A DNA stretch of 64,000 nucleotides from Stutzerimonas xanthomarina (GCF_003935375.1 NZ_RHQM01000015.1:82070-146069); one strand, 5' to 3'. Shown: positions 8,809 through 19,686, counted from the stretch's first letter. Notes: generated by a model from the letters alone, not told the origin. Program-made: numbers and translations.

Positions 8809-11559
8809 ATGGTTCGGGTTCGCAATCTGGTGCTGGCAATCGCGGCTGCTACCGCGCTGACTACAGAAATGGCCCACGCGCTTGGGTTGGGAGAGGTCAC
8901 GCTTCAGTCGTCATTGAATCAACCGCTGATCGCGGAAATCGAGCTGCTGGATGCAAACAGCCTGGCGCCCGGGGAGGTGATCCCGGTATTGGCCTCGCTC
9001 GAAGAATTCAATCGCGCCGGTATTGATCGCCAGTACTTTCTGACGGACCTGAAATTCACTCCAGTACTGCGTCCGAACGGAAAGAGCGTCATTCAGGTTT
9101 CGTCCAGCAAGCCGGTACGCGAACCCTATCTCAATTTTCTCGTTGAGGTGCTCTGGCCCAGTGGGCGCCTGCTCCGTGAGTACACCCTGCTGCTCGATCC
9201 GCCACTCTATTCACCGGAAACGGCAGCGGCCGCAGCACCGCAGTTGCCCATTTCCGCTCCGTCCCGAACAGTAGAGCCAGTACGCTCTGCGCCAGCTCGT
9301 CCGTCTACAACGCGCTCGACCCCAGTTCAGCCGGTAAGCGCCCCGCAGAGCGGTGGTAGCGAATACAAGACTTCCGCGCGCGATACTCTCTGGGAGATCG
9401 CGGAGCTTAATCGTCGCAATGGAACGGTTCATCAGGCGATGCTGGCTATTCAGGATCTCAATCCTGATGCTTTCATCGGCGGCAATATCAACCGGATGAA
9501 GAGCGGACAGGTACTCCGTCTGCCGGATGCCGAGCAGATATCGACTCGCTCTCAGGCCGAAGCGATCGCTCAGGTCGCGGAGCAGAACGCGGCATGGCGT
9601 CAGGGTAGTGGTGGCGCGGTTGCAGGCGCTCGCCAACTGGACGCGACCCGTCGTACTGAAGCTGGAGCAGCACCGTCGCGTAGCGAGTCTCGTGACAGCC
9701 TCCGCCTGGTGGCGGCTGATGCAGGCAAGGAAACTGCCGGCTCCGACACCGGGTCTGCCGAAGGCGGCCAGGCCTTGCGTGACAAGCTGGCGGTGACCCA
9801 GGAGAGTCTGGACTCCAGCCGTCGTGAGAACGACGACCTCAAGGATCGTCTGAATGATCTACAGGGGCAGCTGGAAAAGCTGCAACGGCTTATGCAGCTC
9901 AAGGATGACCAGCTTGCCAAGCTGCAGGCCCAGGTCGGTGCCGAAGGCCAGGCCCCGGCGCTGGACGCCAACGCCAGCCAGCCTGCTGCCGCAAAAACAG
10001 AGCCCCAGGCAACTGAAGATAGCACGCAAGAGCCGGCCCGCGATGGCGGTGACACCCAGGCTGGTTCTGCTGTTGATACCCGGCAGGAACCTGCTCCAGT
10101 CGTTGCTCCGCCACCGGCCGAGCAGTCTGCGGCGTCCAAGCCTGCTGCAAAGCCAGCCAGCCCAGCGAAACCGGTCGCACCTGTTGTTGAGCCTGAGCCC
10201 AAGAGCCTGATTGACGATCTGCTGTCCAACACTTTGCTGCTCGGTGTCGTCGGCGGTAGTGCCCTGTTGCTCTTACTGCTGGGTCTGATGGCTCTTTCGC
10301 GCCGCAATGCGATGAAAGAGGCGGAGCTGCAGGAAAGTCTGATGGCGGATGACACGGTCGACGATCTGCGAGTGGAATCGCCGGCGTACGTCGATTTGGG
10401 ACAGGAGCATCAACTTGAACCGACTTCCTTCCATGCCGACGCTCCGGCTGCGTCGGATGAGCTGACTTCCACTACAGGTGATGCATTGGCCGAGGCGGAC
10501 ATCTACATCGCTTACGGCCGCTTCAATCAGGCTGCAGAACTGCTACAAAACGCCCTTAATGACGAGCCTCAGCGGAGCGATCTGCGGCTGAAGCTGATGG
10601 AAGTGTATGCGGAGTTAGGCAATCGCGATGGCTTCGCCCGTGAAGAAGCTGAGCTACGTGAGATCGGCGGCGCTACCACCGAAGTCGAGCAGCTGAAGTA
10701 CAAGTATCCCGCCATGGCCGCGGCGATCGGAGGCTCGGCAGCTGTCGCCGCCACTCATATGGACATGGACAGCCTCGACCTTGATGATCTGCAGCTCGAC
10801 GAGCCGGCCGCGCCGGCGGCAGGGCAGGATCTGGACGATGCATTCGACCTCAGCCTGGATGACCTGGACATCGATCTGAACGAGGAGCGTCCGGCTGCAC
10901 CTGCGGACGACTCTTTGGACTTCGACGACCTGACGCTGGATGAGCCGGTTACCGAGCGTGAGGCCTCGCCTGCAGCCAGCGATTTCTCCTTCGATCTCGC
11001 GGAAAATAAGTCTGCGCAAGAGGCCGAGCAGGACGATCTTTCCGATTTCTCGTTCGATCTGGACAGCGACAAAGGAACGGAGCAAGCCCCCACAGAGTTT
11101 TCGCTCAATCTCGACGAGGAGCCGGTTGAAGGTCCTGCCGCGTTTGAAAGTGATGATCTCGATTTCGAACTGTCGGAGCCTGTAGCGAATCCGAGCGACG
11201 ATTTGCCCGAAGGGTTCGATATTTCGCTGGATGAGCCCGAGTTTGAGGCGCAACCGGAAACCTTTGCCGACAAGTTGAACGAGGTGGAGGCTGATCTGGA
11301 TGATCTGTCCAAGGAACTGGAGGAGCCGGCCACTGCTCCTGCTGACAACTTGGCTACGACTGACGCCGACGGTGGTGGGGAGGACGACTTCGATTTCTTC
11401 TCCGACACCGACGAAACTACCACCAAGCTGGATCTCGCCAGAGCCTATATCGACATGGGCGACGCTGAAGGTGCACGCGATATCCTGGATGAAGTGATTT
11501 CCGAGGGTAGCGATGTCCAGCAGCAAGAGGCGCGAGAAATGCTCGCCAAACTAGCCTGA
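8809..11559 (+). CDS. fimV: Polar hub protein FimV, peptidoglycan-binding LysM protein
   Basis: FimV is an inner-membrane protein with a periplasmic LysM domain. In pseudomonads it organises the cell pole and is needed for type IV pilus assembly, twitching and activation of adenylate cyclase. The 916 residues show a signal peptide (1-25, cleavage near AHALG) and the FimV N-terminal domain (about 26-135). LysM follows at about 185-240 and a coiled coil at about 325-375. One membrane helix lies near 472-495 (LLGVVGGSALLLLLLGLMAL). A long acidic cytoplasmic part rich in LDLDDL-type repeats follows, with TPR-like segments at EADIYIAYGRFNQAAELL and near the C-terminus (KLDLARAYIDMGDAEGARDIL). AAGGGA precedes the ATG. 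truA starts two bases after the stop. Confidence 0.95.
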   Translation: MVRVRNLVLAIAAATALTTEMAHALGLGEVTLQSSLNQPLIAEIELLDANSLAPGEVIPVLASLEEFNRAGIDRQYFLTDLKFTPVLRPNGKSVIQVSSSKPVREPYLNFLVEVLWPSGRLLREYTLLLDPPLYSPETAAAAAPQLPISAPSRTVEPVRSAPARPSTTRSTPVQPVSAPQSGGSEYKTSARDTLWEIAELNRRNGTVHQAMLAIQDLNPDAFIGGNINRMKSGQVLRLPDAEQISTRSQAEAIAQVAEQNAAWRQGSGGAVAGARQLDATRRTEAGAAPSRSESRDSLRLVAADAGKETAGSDTGSAEGGQALRDKLAVTQESLDSSRRENDDLKDRLNDLQGQLEKLQRLMQLKDDQLAKLQAQVGAEGQAPALDANASQPAAAKTEPQATEDSTQEPARDGGDTQAGSAVDTRQEPAPVVAPPPAEQSAASKPAAKPASPAKPVAPVVEPEPKSLIDDLLSNTLLLGVVGGSALLLLLLGLMALSRRNAMKEAELQESLMADDTVDDLRVESPAYVDLGQEHQLEPTSFHADAPAASDELTSTTGDALAEADIYIAYGRFNQAAELLQNALNDEPQRSDLRLKLMEVYAELGNRDGFAREEAELREIGGATTEVEQLKYKYPAMAAAIGGSAAVAATHMDMDSLDLDDLQLDEPAAPAAGQDLDDAFDLSLDDLDIDLNEERPAAPADDSLDFDDLTLDEPVTEREASPAASDFSFDLAENKSAQEAEQDDLSDFSFDLDSDKGTEQAPTEFSLNLDEEPVEGPAAFESDDLDFELSEPVANPSDDLPEGFDISLDEPEFEAQPETFADKLNEVEADLDDLSKELEEPATAPADNLATTDADGGGEDDFDFFSDTDETTTKLDLARAYIDMGDAEGARDILDEVISEGSDVQQQEAREMLAKLA

Positions 11560-11561
11560 TC

Positions 11562-12422
11562 ATGACCCAAGCAGTACCCCAAACGGCAGCCGAAATGGCT
11601 GCCGTCGGCGTTTCCAGGATCGCGCTTGGCGTCGAATACAAGGGATCGCGCTATCGCGGATTTCAGCGTCAGCGCGCCGGTGTGCCATCCATTCAGGAAT
11701 CACTCGAAACTGCGTTGACCAAAGTGGCGGGTGGTCACTCCGTCACGCTGAGCTGTGCAGGTCGCACAGACGCGTTGGTCCATGCCAGCGGGCAGGTCGT
11801 ACACTTCGACACGCCGGTCTCGCGAACCATGCACGCATGGGTGATGGGCGCGAACATGAACCTCCCATCCGACATCAGCGTCACCTGGGCGAAGGAGATG
11901 CCGCGTCATTTCGATGCGCGCTTCAGCGCGATGGCTCGTCGTTATCGCTATGTGATCTACAACGATCAGATACGGCCGGCGCACATGGCCGAAGAGGTTA
12001 CCTGGAACCATCGCCCACTCGATATCGAGCGTATGCGTGCCGCTGCCACGGCGTTCGTGGGAACACATGATTTCAGTGCCTTCCGGGCCAGGCAGTGTCA
12101 GGCCAAGTCGCCGATCAAAACCATTCATCACCTGGAGCTGCTGGAGCACGGCCGGCTGATCGTCATAGATGTTCGGGCCAATGCCTTTCTGCATCATATG
12201 GTGCGCAACTTCGCTGGCGTTCTGATGACCATTGGCGCGGGTGAGCGGCCAGTGGAATGGGCTGCGCAAGTGCTGGAGTCTCGTGTGCGCCGAACGGGCG
12301 GAGTGACAGCGCACCCGTACGGGCTCTATCTCATCGAAGTCGATTATCCCGAAGAGTTCGAGCTGCCGAAGCGATATCTCGGTCCGCACTTCCTGTCGGG
12401 TTTGCCGGACGTTCGTCGCTAA
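11562..12422 (+). CDS. truA: tRNA pseudouridine(38-40) synthase
   Basis: TruA isomerises uridines 38, 39 and 40 in the anticodon arm of many tRNAs. The 286-residue protein contains VEYKGSRYRGFQRQ at about 25-38 and the catalytic aspartate in SCAGRTDALVHASGQV near residue 68. It also has RRYRYVIYND and FLHHMVRNFAG near 207-217. The start follows the fimV stop by two bases; a second ATG eleven codons in would also keep all domains. Coupling to fimV is by position only. Confidence 0.95.
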   Translation: MTQAVPQTAAEMAAVGVSRIALGVEYKGSRYRGFQRQRAGVPSIQESLETALTKVAGGHSVTLSCAGRTDALVHASGQVVHFDTPVSRTMHAWVMGANMNLPSDISVTWAKEMPRHFDARFSAMARRYRYVIYNDQIRPAHMAEEVTWNHRPLDIERMRAAATAFVGTHDFSAFRARQCQAKSPIKTIHHLELLEHGRLIVIDVRANAFLHHMVRNFAGVLMTIGAGERPVEWAAQVLESRVRRTGGVTAHPYGLYLIEVDYPEEFELPKRYLGPHFLSGLPDVRR

Positions 12423-12511
12423 TGAATTAGGCAGGAGCCGTTTTGCCTATTCGCTTGCAGGTGGCAGGTCTTTTGTTACCATCCGGTTTCCTTTTTGGCA
12501 GGTAGCATCCG

Positions 12512-13135
12512 TTGTCAGTCGTTCGCAGCAAAATATGCGGGATCACTCGCGTCGACGACGCCTTGACAGCAGCCAAGGCGGGCGCCGATGCCATCGGCCT
12601 GGTTTTCTATGCCAAGAGTCCGCGTGCCGTCGATGTGCGGCAGGCACGTGAGATCGTCGCGGCATTGCCACCGTTTGTCACGACGGTAGGCCTGTTCGTC
12701 AACGCCAGCCGCTGCGAGATCAACGAGATACTCGACGCCGTTCCGTTGGACATGCTGCAGTTTCACGGCGATGAAGCACCGGCGCAGTGCGAGGGGTTTC
12801 ATCGGCCTTGGTTCAAGGCGCTACGGGTAGGGAACGGCGAGGATATCGAGGCTGAGGTCGCGCGTTATGCAAATGCCAGCGGCATCCTTCTGGATACTTT
12901 CGTGGCAGGGGTGCCGGGTGGGACGGGCGAACGCTTCGATTGGTCGCTGATCCCGGCGGCGCTGGCCAAGCCGCTGATTCTGGCAGGTGGACTGACCGCC
13001 GAGAACGTTCAGCAAGCCATTGCCCAGGTTCGTCCGTACGCAGTGGATGTCAGCGGCGGGGTGGAGGCGAGCAAGGGCGTCAAGGATGCTTCCAAGGTGA
13101 TGGCCTTTGTCGGTCGGGTTCGATCGGCTATGTGA
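12512..13135 (+). CDS. trpF: Phosphoribosylanthranilate isomerase
   Basis: TrpF converts N-(5-phosphoribosyl)anthranilate to the carboxyphenylamino ribulose phosphate in tryptophan synthesis. The single TIM-barrel domain has 207 residues. [14 protein letters not shown] at the N-terminus holds the general-base Cys, the acid Asp lies in LLDTFV (about residue 127), and the phosphate loops are LAGGL and DVSGGVE. The start is a TTG: the only in-frame start that leaves the conserved N-terminus intact, with GGCAGGT upstream. As in other pseudomonads, it is separate from the rest of the trp genes. Confidence 0.95.
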   Translation: MSVVRSKICGITRVDDALTAAKAGADAIGLVFYAKSPRAVDVRQAREIVAALPPFVTTVGLFVNASRCEINEILDAVPLDMLQFHGDEAPAQCEGFHRPWFKALRVGNGEDIEAEVARYANASGILLDTFVAGVPGGTGERFDWSLIPAALAKPLILAGGLTAENVQQAIAQVRPYAVDVSGGVEASKGVKDASKVMAFVGRVRSAM

Positions 13136-13338
13136 CGCCTGGGCAGCGTTTGCCGTCCAGTAACGAGTCGCTGGTGAGACCAGTAGCGTGATTCCTTGCC
13201 TGAAGGAGTCGGAGTTTCGCGGCTGCGCCGATAGGCGCATCGCTCACGCGACCAAGAGCGCCTGATACGCGTGGTCGCAACAATGAATCTGCCTGCAGCG
13301 CGAGTGCGCTCGGGACTGAAGCTTTGGAGAACAAGAGC

Positions 13339-14232
13339 ATGAGCAACTGGCTGGTAGACAAACTGATCCCTTCGATCATGCGGTCGGAGACGCAAAAGAG
13401 CTCGGTCCCCGAAGGCCTTTGGCACAAGTGCCCCTCTTGCGAGGCGGTTCTATACCGCCCTGAGCTGGAAAAGACGCTCGATGTTTGCCCCAAGTGCCAG
13501 CATCACATGCGCATCGATGCCCGTAGCCGGCTCGATATCTTCCTCGATGCCGAGGGCCGCGAAGAGATCGCTGCCGAGCTGGAGCCGGTCGACCGCCTGA
13601 AGTTCCGTGATAGCAAGAAGTACAAGGATCGCCTCTCTGCAGCACAGAAGCAGACCGGCGAGAAAGATGCGCTGATCGCAATGAGCGGAAAGGTCGTCAA
13701 CATCCCGGTCGTGGCTTGTGCATTCGAATTCTCGTTCATGGGTGGCTCCATGGGAGCAATCGTTGGCGAACGTTTCGTGCGGGCCGCCAATGTTGCTCTT
13801 GAAAAGCGTTGCCCGCTGGTGTGCTTCTCCGCGTCAGGCGGTGCCCGGATGCAGGAAGCTCTGATCTCCCTGATGCAGATGGCAAAGACTTCCGCCGTGC
13901 TGGCCCGCATGCGTGAAGAGGGCCTGCCGTTTATCTCCGTACTGACCGATCCGGTTTACGGTGGTGTGTCTGCGAGTCTGGCGATGCTTGGTGATGTGAT
14001 CGTCGCCGAGCCCAAGGCATTGATCGGCTTCGCCGGCCCGCGAGTGATTGAGCAGACCGTACGAGAAAAACTGCCGGAAGGCTTCCAGCGCAGCGAGTTC
14101 CTGCTGGACCATGGTGCTATCGATCTGATCATTCATCGCTCCGAACTGCGTACTCGCTTGTCGCGCTTGCTGGCCCAGATGCAGAAATTGCCAAGCCCGG
14201 TGGAACCCGCCCAGGTAACGGCTACTGCATGA
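13339..14232 (+). CDS. accD: Acetyl-CoA carboxylase carboxyltransferase subunit beta
   Basis: AccD forms, with AccA, the carboxyltransferase that makes malonyl-CoA for fatty acid synthesis. The 297-residue protein starts with a zinc ribbon whose four cysteines are C31, C34, C50 and C53. The crotonase-fold carboxyltransferase domain follows, with the [12 protein letters not shown] and [11 protein letters not shown] oxyanion segments. The start at 13339 agrees with the usual [12 protein letters not shown] beginning and a GGAGA motif upstream. Its stop overlaps the folC start in the sequence ATGA, so the two are translationally coupled. Confidence 0.97.
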   Translation: MSNWLVDKLIPSIMRSETQKSSVPEGLWHKCPSCEAVLYRPELEKTLDVCPKCQHHMRIDARSRLDIFLDAEGREEIAAELEPVDRLKFRDSKKYKDRLSAAQKQTGEKDALIAMSGKVVNIPVVACAFEFSFMGGSMGAIVGERFVRAANVALEKRCPLVCFSASGGARMQEALISLMQMAKTSAVLARMREEGLPFISVLTDPVYGGVSASLAMLGDVIVAEPKALIGFAGPRVIEQTVREKLPEGFQRSEFLLDHGAIDLIIHRSELRTRLSRLLAQMQKLPSPVEPAQVTATA

Positions 14233-15515
14233 CCGGTCGGAGTCTGGCCGACTGGCTCGCCTATCTCGAGCAGCTGCATCCCACTGCCATAGACATGGGC
14301 CTGGACAGGGTCCGAGCGGTGGTGGGGCGGCTTGGCCTGACACGGCCGGCTCCGCTGGTGATTACCGTCACGGGTACGAATGGCAAAGGCTCTACCTGCG
14401 CGTTTATCGCTGCTCTGTTGAGCAGTCAGGGGTACAAGGTCGGTAGCTACAGCTCGCCCCATCTTCTGCGTTACAACGAGCGCGTTCAGTTCGACGGGCA
14501 CCAGGCCAGCGATGACCAGCTTTGCCAGGCCTTTTCCGCGGTGGAGGCGGCGCGAGGCGAGGTTTCGCTGACCTATTTCGAAATGGGCACACTTGCAGCC
14601 TTCTGGCTGTTCGAGCAGAGCGGGCTCGACGCCGTGGTACTGGAAGTCGGTCTTGGTGGCCGTCTCGATGCCGTCAACGTCATTGACGCGGATCTGGCGG
14701 TGATCACCAATATCGGACTCGATCATTCTGATTGGCTGGGTGATACCCGCGACAGCGTTGCGTATGAAAAAGCCGGGATCATGCGCGACGGAGTTCCCGC
14801 GCTTTGTGGCGATCTGGATGTTCCGGGGCCATTGCTTGAGCACGCAGAGTCCCTGAAATCACCGCTGTTTCTGCGCGGAAGAGATTTCGACCTGGCGCTT
14901 GATCCCCACTCCTGGCATTGGCGGGGCGTCGGGCCTGGCGGCGAGCCGTTGGAGCTGCAGGACCTGCCGCTGCTGTCATTGCCGATGGAGAATGCTGCAC
15001 TTGCCCTGCAAGCCTATGCCACGCTTGCCTTGCCATGGGAGCCGGCGGCGTTGTCCGCGGCGCTTCAGCGGACACGCGTTGTAGGGCGCCTCGATAGTCG
15101 GCAGATTAGCTGGCGCGGCCGCGAGATCGCGCTGTTGCTGGACGTTGGACATAATCCTCATGCTGCAAGCTACCTCGCGCGACGCCTTGAGCAGCGGCCA
15201 GTAGATGGTCGTCGCTTGGCTGTTTTTGGTCTGCTGGCGGATAAGGATCTCAACGGTGTGCTCGAAGCGATGTCCTCGTGCATCGCTGATTGGGCCGTCG
15301 CTCCACTGCCTACGCCGCGAACGCAATCAGCTACACAATTGGCTGCAGCGCTGCTTGAGCGGGGCGCGTCGGTCAGCCAGTATGCGAGCTTCGAGCAGGC
15401 GCTCGATGCTCAATGCGCGAAGGCCGAAGCCGATGATGAAGTAGTGGTTTTCGGATCGTTCTACTGCGTGGCGGCGGCGCTTGACTGGCTGGAACAACGG
15501 GCGGGGGAGAGTTGA
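14229..15515 (+). CDS. folC: Bifunctional dihydrofolate synthase / folylpolyglutamate synthase
   Basis: FolC adds glutamate to dihydropteroate and later extends the glutamate tail of folates, using ATP. The 428-residue protein has the Mur-ligase fold, with the P-loop [13 protein letters not shown] at about 43-55. The metal-binding region [15 protein letters not shown] lies near 136-150, [13 protein letters not shown] near 158-170, and the C-terminal domain contains [12 protein letters not shown]. It starts inside the accD stop codon and ends one base before the SPOR-domain gene, making accD-folC-SPOR-(cvpA) one likely operon. Confidence 0.97.
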   Translation: MTGRSLADWLAYLEQLHPTAIDMGLDRVRAVVGRLGLTRPAPLVITVTGTNGKGSTCAFIAALLSSQGYKVGSYSSPHLLRYNERVQFDGHQASDDQLCQAFSAVEAARGEVSLTYFEMGTLAAFWLFEQSGLDAVVLEVGLGGRLDAVNVIDADLAVITNIGLDHSDWLGDTRDSVAYEKAGIMRDGVPALCGDLDVPGPLLEHAESLKSPLFLRGRDFDLALDPHSWHWRGVGPGGEPLELQDLPLLSLPMENAALALQAYATLALPWEPAALSAALQRTRVVGRLDSRQISWRGREIALLLDVGHNPHAASYLARRLEQRPVDGRRLAVFGLLADKDLNGVLEAMSSCIADWAVAPLPTPRTQSATQLAAALLERGASVSQYASFEQALDAQCAKAEADDEVVVFGSFYCVAAALDWLEQRAGES

Positions 15516-16136
15516 ATGGCGATGCTGGATAAGGGATTGCTGCAGCGTATGGTTGGCGCTCTGGTGTTGATTGCGCTGGCGGTCATATTCGTGCCGATGC
15601 TGTTCAATCGTGAGGACGATCTGCGCCACGTCACCGTCGATGCGCCCACCATCCCTGCTGCACCGGCACCGGCTGAAATCGAGATGCAAGAGGTCGAAGT
15701 GCCGGAGCCGGCGTCGGAGCCTGAAGGTTTCGAGATCATCGAGGAAGGTGCCGAAGCAGAAGCGGCATCACCCGTCGGTGAGCAGGCTTCGGAGCCGATC
15801 GTGCCGGTCGCTCCGAGCGAGCCTGCGCCAGTTGCGCAGCCGCCAGTGGAACAACCGCAGGCGGCGAAAGTCGAGCCACGGCTCGATAACGACAACCTGC
15901 CGGTCAGCTGGTCGATCCAACTCGCCAGCCTGTCCAATCGCGCCAGCGCCGAAAGCCTGCAGCAGACCTTGCGTTCGCAGGGCTACAACGCCTACATCCG
16001 CACTGCGGATGGTATGAATCGCGTCTTCGTCGGACCGCTGGTGGAGCGCAGCGAAGCGAATCGGCTTCGCGATGTGTTGCAGCGCCAGCAGAAACTCGAT
16101 GGCTTCGTCGTTCGTTTCAAGCCGGAAGGAAGCTGA
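15516..16136 (+). CDS. SPOR domain-containing membrane protein (DedD-like)
   Basis: This 206-residue protein has one N-terminal membrane helix (about 10-28, MVGALVLIALAVIFVPMLF). A low-complexity periplasmic linker rich in Pro, Glu and Ala runs to about 120. The C-terminal SPOR domain (about 128-204) starts SWSIQLASLSNRASAESL. SPOR domains bind glycan strands stripped of stem peptides at the division septum, so a cell-division role like that of DedD is likely. Its ATG follows the folC stop directly. Confidence 0.88.
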   Translation: MAMLDKGLLQRMVGALVLIALAVIFVPMLFNREDDLRHVTVDAPTIPAAPAPAEIEMQEVEVPEPASEPEGFEIIEEGAEAEAASPVGEQASEPIVPVAPSEPAPVAQPPVEQPQAAKVEPRLDNDNLPVSWSIQLASLSNRASAESLQQTLRSQGYNAYIRTADGMNRVFVGPLVERSEANRLRDVLQRQQKLDGFVVRFKPEGS

Positions 16137-16267
16137 ATCGTTGAAGCGCTGGCCGGGGTACTGACGACAGGCCCCGGGTGCGGAGTTGCCGTCGGGTAGT
16201 CAGCGCGTATTCCTGGCGCTCCTGCTCTGCTAAAATGCGCCGCCTTTTCCCCATTGCAGAAGACATC

Positions 16268-16780
16268 GTGGCATTCACCTGGGTCGATTGGGCCATCATC
16301 GCCGTCATTGCAGTATCGAGCCTGATCAGCTTGAAGCGTGGTTTCGTGAAGGAAGCGCTTTCGCTGGTTACCTGGATCGTTGCCGGTGTGGTCGCATGGA
16401 TGTTCGGTGGTGCGTTGTCCCACCATCTCGCGGAATACATCAGCACGCCGTCGGCGCAAGTCATCGCAGCCTGCGCGTTGCTGTTCGTGGCTACCTTGCT
16501 GGTAGGAGCACTGGTTAATTTTCTGATTGGCGAGCTGATCAGAGTGACGGGGTTGTCCGGCACCGATCGCTTTCTCGGCATGGTGTTTGGTGCGGCACGG
16601 GGTGGTCTATTGGTGGTGGTGCTTGCAGGGTTGCTGAGCCTGGCTCCGGTCGAGCAGGACCTCTGGTGGCGCGAGTCGACGTTGTTGCCGCACTTTCTCC
16701 TGATCGCCGACTGGTCGAAGAACCTCATTCTAGGGTTCAGCGGCCAGTGGTTCGCCGGATCACTCAACCCGCCCGGTTGA
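16268..16780 (+). CDS. cvpA: CvpA family membrane protein
   Basis: CvpA is a four-helix inner-membrane protein required for colicin V production in E. coli and linked to envelope stress. The reading gives 170 residues with helices near 5-22, 28-45, 63-85 and 100-120, and the family segment SLISLKRGFVKEALSL. The start is a GTG at 16268 (then AFTWVDWAIIAVIAVSS). Upstream in-frame ATGs would add 11 or 30 uncharacteristic residues. It precedes purF, the arrangement found in most gammaproteobacteria, where the two are co-transcribed. Confidence 0.9.
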   Translation: MAFTWVDWAIIAVIAVSSLISLKRGFVKEALSLVTWIVAGVVAWMFGGALSHHLAEYISTPSAQVIAACALLFVATLLVGALVNFLIGELIRVTGLSGTDRFLGMVFGAARGGLLVVVLAGLLSLAPVEQDLWWRESTLLPHFLLIADWSKNLILGFSGQWFAGSLNPPG

Positions 16781-16851
16781 GTCCCTTTTTCTACGGATGC
16801 TCGGCGTGCCGTCGTATCCGGTCTGCCTGTAATAACTGAGAGGTTCCTTGC

Positions 16852-18357
16852 ATGTGTGGCATTGTCGGCATCGTCGGTAAGTCGAACGTCAATCAGGCGC
16901 TGTATGACGCGCTTACCGTACTGCAGCACCGCGGCCAGGATGCAGCCGGTATCGTCACGAGCCATGACGGCCGGCTGTTTCTGCGCAAGGATAACGGCCT
17001 GGTTCGCGACGTCTTTCAGCAGCGCCATATGCAGCGCCTGGTCGGCAACATGGGGATCGGCCACATCCGTTACCCCACCGCGGGGAGCTCCAGTTCCGCC
17101 GAGGCACAGCCGTTCTACGTCAACTCGCCTTACGGCATTACCCTGGCGCACAACGGCAACCTGACCAATGTCGATCAGCTGACCAAGGAGATCTACGAGT
17201 CGGATCTGCGCCATGTGAATACCAGCTCCGACTCGGAAGTGCTGCTCAACGTGTTCGCCCACGAACTTGCCGTGCGCGGCAAGCTGCAGCCGACCGAGGA
17301 GGACGTCTTCGCCGCGGTGAGCAAGGTTCACGAGCGCTGCCGCGGTGGCTACGCGGTAGTGGCGATGGTCACCGGTTACGGCATCGTCGGCTTCCGCGAC
17401 CCCAATGCGATTCGCCCGATCGTGTTCGGCCAGCGCCATACCGACGAAGGCGTCGAGTACATGATCGCCTCCGAAAGCGTATCGCTCGACGTGCTCGGCT
17501 TTACCCTGATTCGCGACCTGGCGCCGGGCGAAGCAGTTTACATCACGGCTGACGGCAAGCTCTTCACTCGCCAGTGCGCGGATGCGCCGAAACTTGCACC
17601 CTGCATCTTCGAGTACGTTTACCTGGCGCGTTCCGATTCCCTGATGGATGGTGTCTCGGTTTACAAGGCCCGGCTGCGCATGGGTGAGAAGCTGGCGGAC
17701 AAGATCCTGCGCGAGCGTCCAGAGCACGATATCGACGTGGTCATCCCGATTCCCGACACCAGCCGTACCGCTGCGCTGGAGCTGGCCAATCGCCTCGGTG
17801 TGAAGTTCCGCGAAGGCTTCGTCAAGAACCGCTACATCGGTCGTACTTTCATCATGCCCGGCCAGGCCGCGCGGAAGAAATCGGTACGGCAGAAGCTCAA
17901 TGCCATCGATCTCGAGTTCCGCGGCAAGAACGTGATGCTGGTGGATGACTCCATCGTGCGCGGCACCACCTGCAAGCAGATCATTCAGATGGCGCGCGAG
18001 GCAGGGGCGAAGAACGTCTACTTCTGTTCCGCTGCGCCGGCAGTGCGTTATCCGAATGTGTACGGCATCGACATGCCCAGTGCCCACGAGCTGATCGCGC
18101 ACAACCGCACCACCGAAGAGGTCGCCGAGCTGATCGGTGCCGATTGGCTGATCTACCAGGATCTGGAAGACCTCGTCGACGCCGTTGGTGGCGGCAAAGT
18201 CAAGATCGACAACTTTGACTGTGCAGTTTTCGACGGCAATTACATCACCGGTGATATCGACGAAGCCTATCTGCACAAGATCGAGCAGGCGCGCAATGAT
18301 CTGAGCAAGGTTAAGACGAACGCGGTCAGCGCCATCATCGATCTCTACAACAACTGA
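16852..18357 (+). CDS. purF: Amidophosphoribosyltransferase
   Basis: PurF makes phosphoribosylamine from PRPP and glutamine, the committed step of purine synthesis. The 501-residue protein starts MCGIVGIVG, so Cys2 becomes the N-terminal nucleophile of the glutaminase domain (about 1-230). The phosphoribosyltransferase domain carries the PRPP loop [13 protein letters not shown] near 362-374. GAGAGGTTCCTTGC precedes the ATG. In related bacteria purF is under PurR control, but no clear PUR box was seen here. Confidence 0.97.
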   Translation: MCGIVGIVGKSNVNQALYDALTVLQHRGQDAAGIVTSHDGRLFLRKDNGLVRDVFQQRHMQRLVGNMGIGHIRYPTAGSSSSAEAQPFYVNSPYGITLAHNGNLTNVDQLTKEIYESDLRHVNTSSDSEVLLNVFAHELAVRGKLQPTEEDVFAAVSKVHERCRGGYAVVAMVTGYGIVGFRDPNAIRPIVFGQRHTDEGVEYMIASESVSLDVLGFTLIRDLAPGEAVYITADGKLFTRQCADAPKLAPCIFEYVYLARSDSLMDGVSVYKARLRMGEKLADKILRERPEHDIDVVIPIPDTSRTAALELANRLGVKFREGFVKNRYIGRTFIMPGQAARKKSVRQKLNAIDLEFRGKNVMLVDDSIVRGTTCKQIIQMAREAGAKNVYFCSAAPAVRYPNVYGIDMPSAHELIAHNRTTEEVAELIGADWLIYQDLEDLVDAVGGGKVKIDNFDCAVFDGNYITGDIDEAYLHKIEQARNDLSKVKTNAVSAIIDLYNN

Positions 18358-18405
18358 TTCATGCCGGCGTGGCAGCCTCGGCTGCCCGCGGCCGAGGTAA
18401 GAGCT

Positions 18406-19617
18406 ATGACGACTGAATGGGATGCCGGGCGGCTGGACAGCGATCTTCGAGGCGTCGGGCTCGATACGCTTGCGGTACGCGCCGGACAACGGCGCACACC
18501 GGAAGCCGAACACGGTGAGCCGCTGTTCTTCACTTCCAGTTACGTGTTTCGCAGTGCCGCCGATGCTGCCGCGCGCTTCGCCGGTGACGTGCCGGGCAAT
18601 GTCTATTCGCGTTACACCAATCCCACCGTCCGTGCGTTCGAAGAGCGTATGGCGGCGCTCGAGGGCGCAGAGCAGGCGGTCGCCACGGCATCCGGCATGG
18701 CGGCCATCCTCGCCACCGTGATGAGCCTGTGCTCGGCAGGCGATCACGTGCTGGTCTCGCGCAGCGTATTCGGCGCCACCGTTTCCTTGTTCGAGAAGTA
18801 CTTCAAGCGTTTCGGTGTGCAGGTCGACTATGTGCCGCTCACCGATTTTGCCGCCTGGGAGTCCGCGTTCAAGGAGAACACCAAGCTGGTGTTCGTCGAA
18901 TCGCCATCCAATCCCTTGGCAGAGTTGGTGGACATCGCCGCGCTGGCGCAGCTTTGCCACGCCAAGGGCGCGATGTTGGCCGTCGACAACTGCTTCTGCA
19001 CACCGGTATTGCAGCAGCCGCTGGCACTGGGTGCCGATATCGTCATTCATTCCGCGACCAAGTACATCGATGGCCAGGGCCGTTGCCTGGGCGGTGTGAT
19101 TGCAGGTCGCAGCGAGCAGATGAAGGAACTGGTCGGATTTCTGCGTACCGCCGGCCCGACGCTCAGTCCGTTCAATGCCTGGGTCTTCCTAAAGGGGCTG
19201 GAAACGTTGCGGCTGCGCATGCAGGCGCACTGTGCCAGCGCTCAGGAGCTTGCCGAATGGCTCGAGCAGCAGCCCGGTATCCAGCGCGTCTACTATGCGG
19301 GTTTGTCCAGCCATCCACAGCACGAGCTGGCCAAGCGTCAGCAGAAGGGGTTCGGTGCGGTGGTGAGCTTCGAGGTTGCTGGAGGCAAGGAGGCCGCGTG
19401 GCGCTTCATCGATGCGACTCGACTGATCTCGATTACGGCCAATTTGGGCGATAGCAAGACCACCATTACCCATCCTGGCTCGACCACTCATGGTCGGCTG
19501 TCCGCCGAGGATCGCGCGACCGCAGGCATTTCGGACAGTCTGATTCGGGTAGCGGTGGGGCTGGAAGATGTCGCTGACCTCAAGGCCGATCTGGCTCGCG
19601 GTCTCGCAGCGCTCTAG
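18406..19617 (+). CDS. metZ: O-succinylhomoserine sulfhydrylase
   Basis: MetZ makes homocysteine directly from O-succinylhomoserine and sulfide with PLP, the direct sulfhydrylation route pseudomonads use for methionine. It has 403 residues and the Cys/Met-metabolism PLP fold. SSYVFRSAADAAARF and YSRYTNPTVRAFEERMA bind cofactor phosphate, and the PLP lysine is in IHSATKYIDGQGR near residue 210. GAGGTAAGAGCT precedes the chosen ATG; a reading 15 codons longer is unlikely. It is 48 bases from purF. A terminator lies between it and the convergent gspD. Confidence 0.95.
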   Translation: MTTEWDAGRLDSDLRGVGLDTLAVRAGQRRTPEAEHGEPLFFTSSYVFRSAADAAARFAGDVPGNVYSRYTNPTVRAFEERMAALEGAEQAVATASGMAAILATVMSLCSAGDHVLVSRSVFGATVSLFEKYFKRFGVQVDYVPLTDFAAWESAFKENTKLVFVESPSNPLAELVDIAALAQLCHAKGAMLAVDNCFCTPVLQQPLALGADIVIHSATKYIDGQGRCLGGVIAGRSEQMKELVGFLRTAGPTLSPFNAWVFLKGLETLRLRMQAHCASAQELAEWLEQQPGIQRVYYAGLSSHPQHELAKRQQKGFGAVVSFEVAGGKEAAWRFIDATRLISITANLGDSKTTITHPGSTTHGRLSAEDRATAGISDSLIRVAVGLEDVADLKADLARGLAAL

Positions 19618-19660
19618 ATCAACTCATCAGGATGCCGTGCCCGGCCTGCGCAAGCAGGTC

Positions 19661-19686
19661 GGGCACGAACGCTTGTGCCCTTTTTT
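19661..19686 (+). terminator. Terminator between metZ and gspD
   Basis: The stem GGGCAC/GTGCCC is followed by six T. A stronger stem, GTGCCCGGCCTGC with GCAGGTCGGGCAC (19637-19666), overlaps its left arm, so two alternative folds are possible. It serves metZ and abuts the gspD stop codon on the other strand. Confidence 0.65.

Noticed and set aside
16117..19050. 977-codon open frame on the minus strand
   Set aside because: It lies opposite cvpA, purF and metZ, whose products are certain. Long antisense frames are expected in GC-rich genes, and it has no family features.
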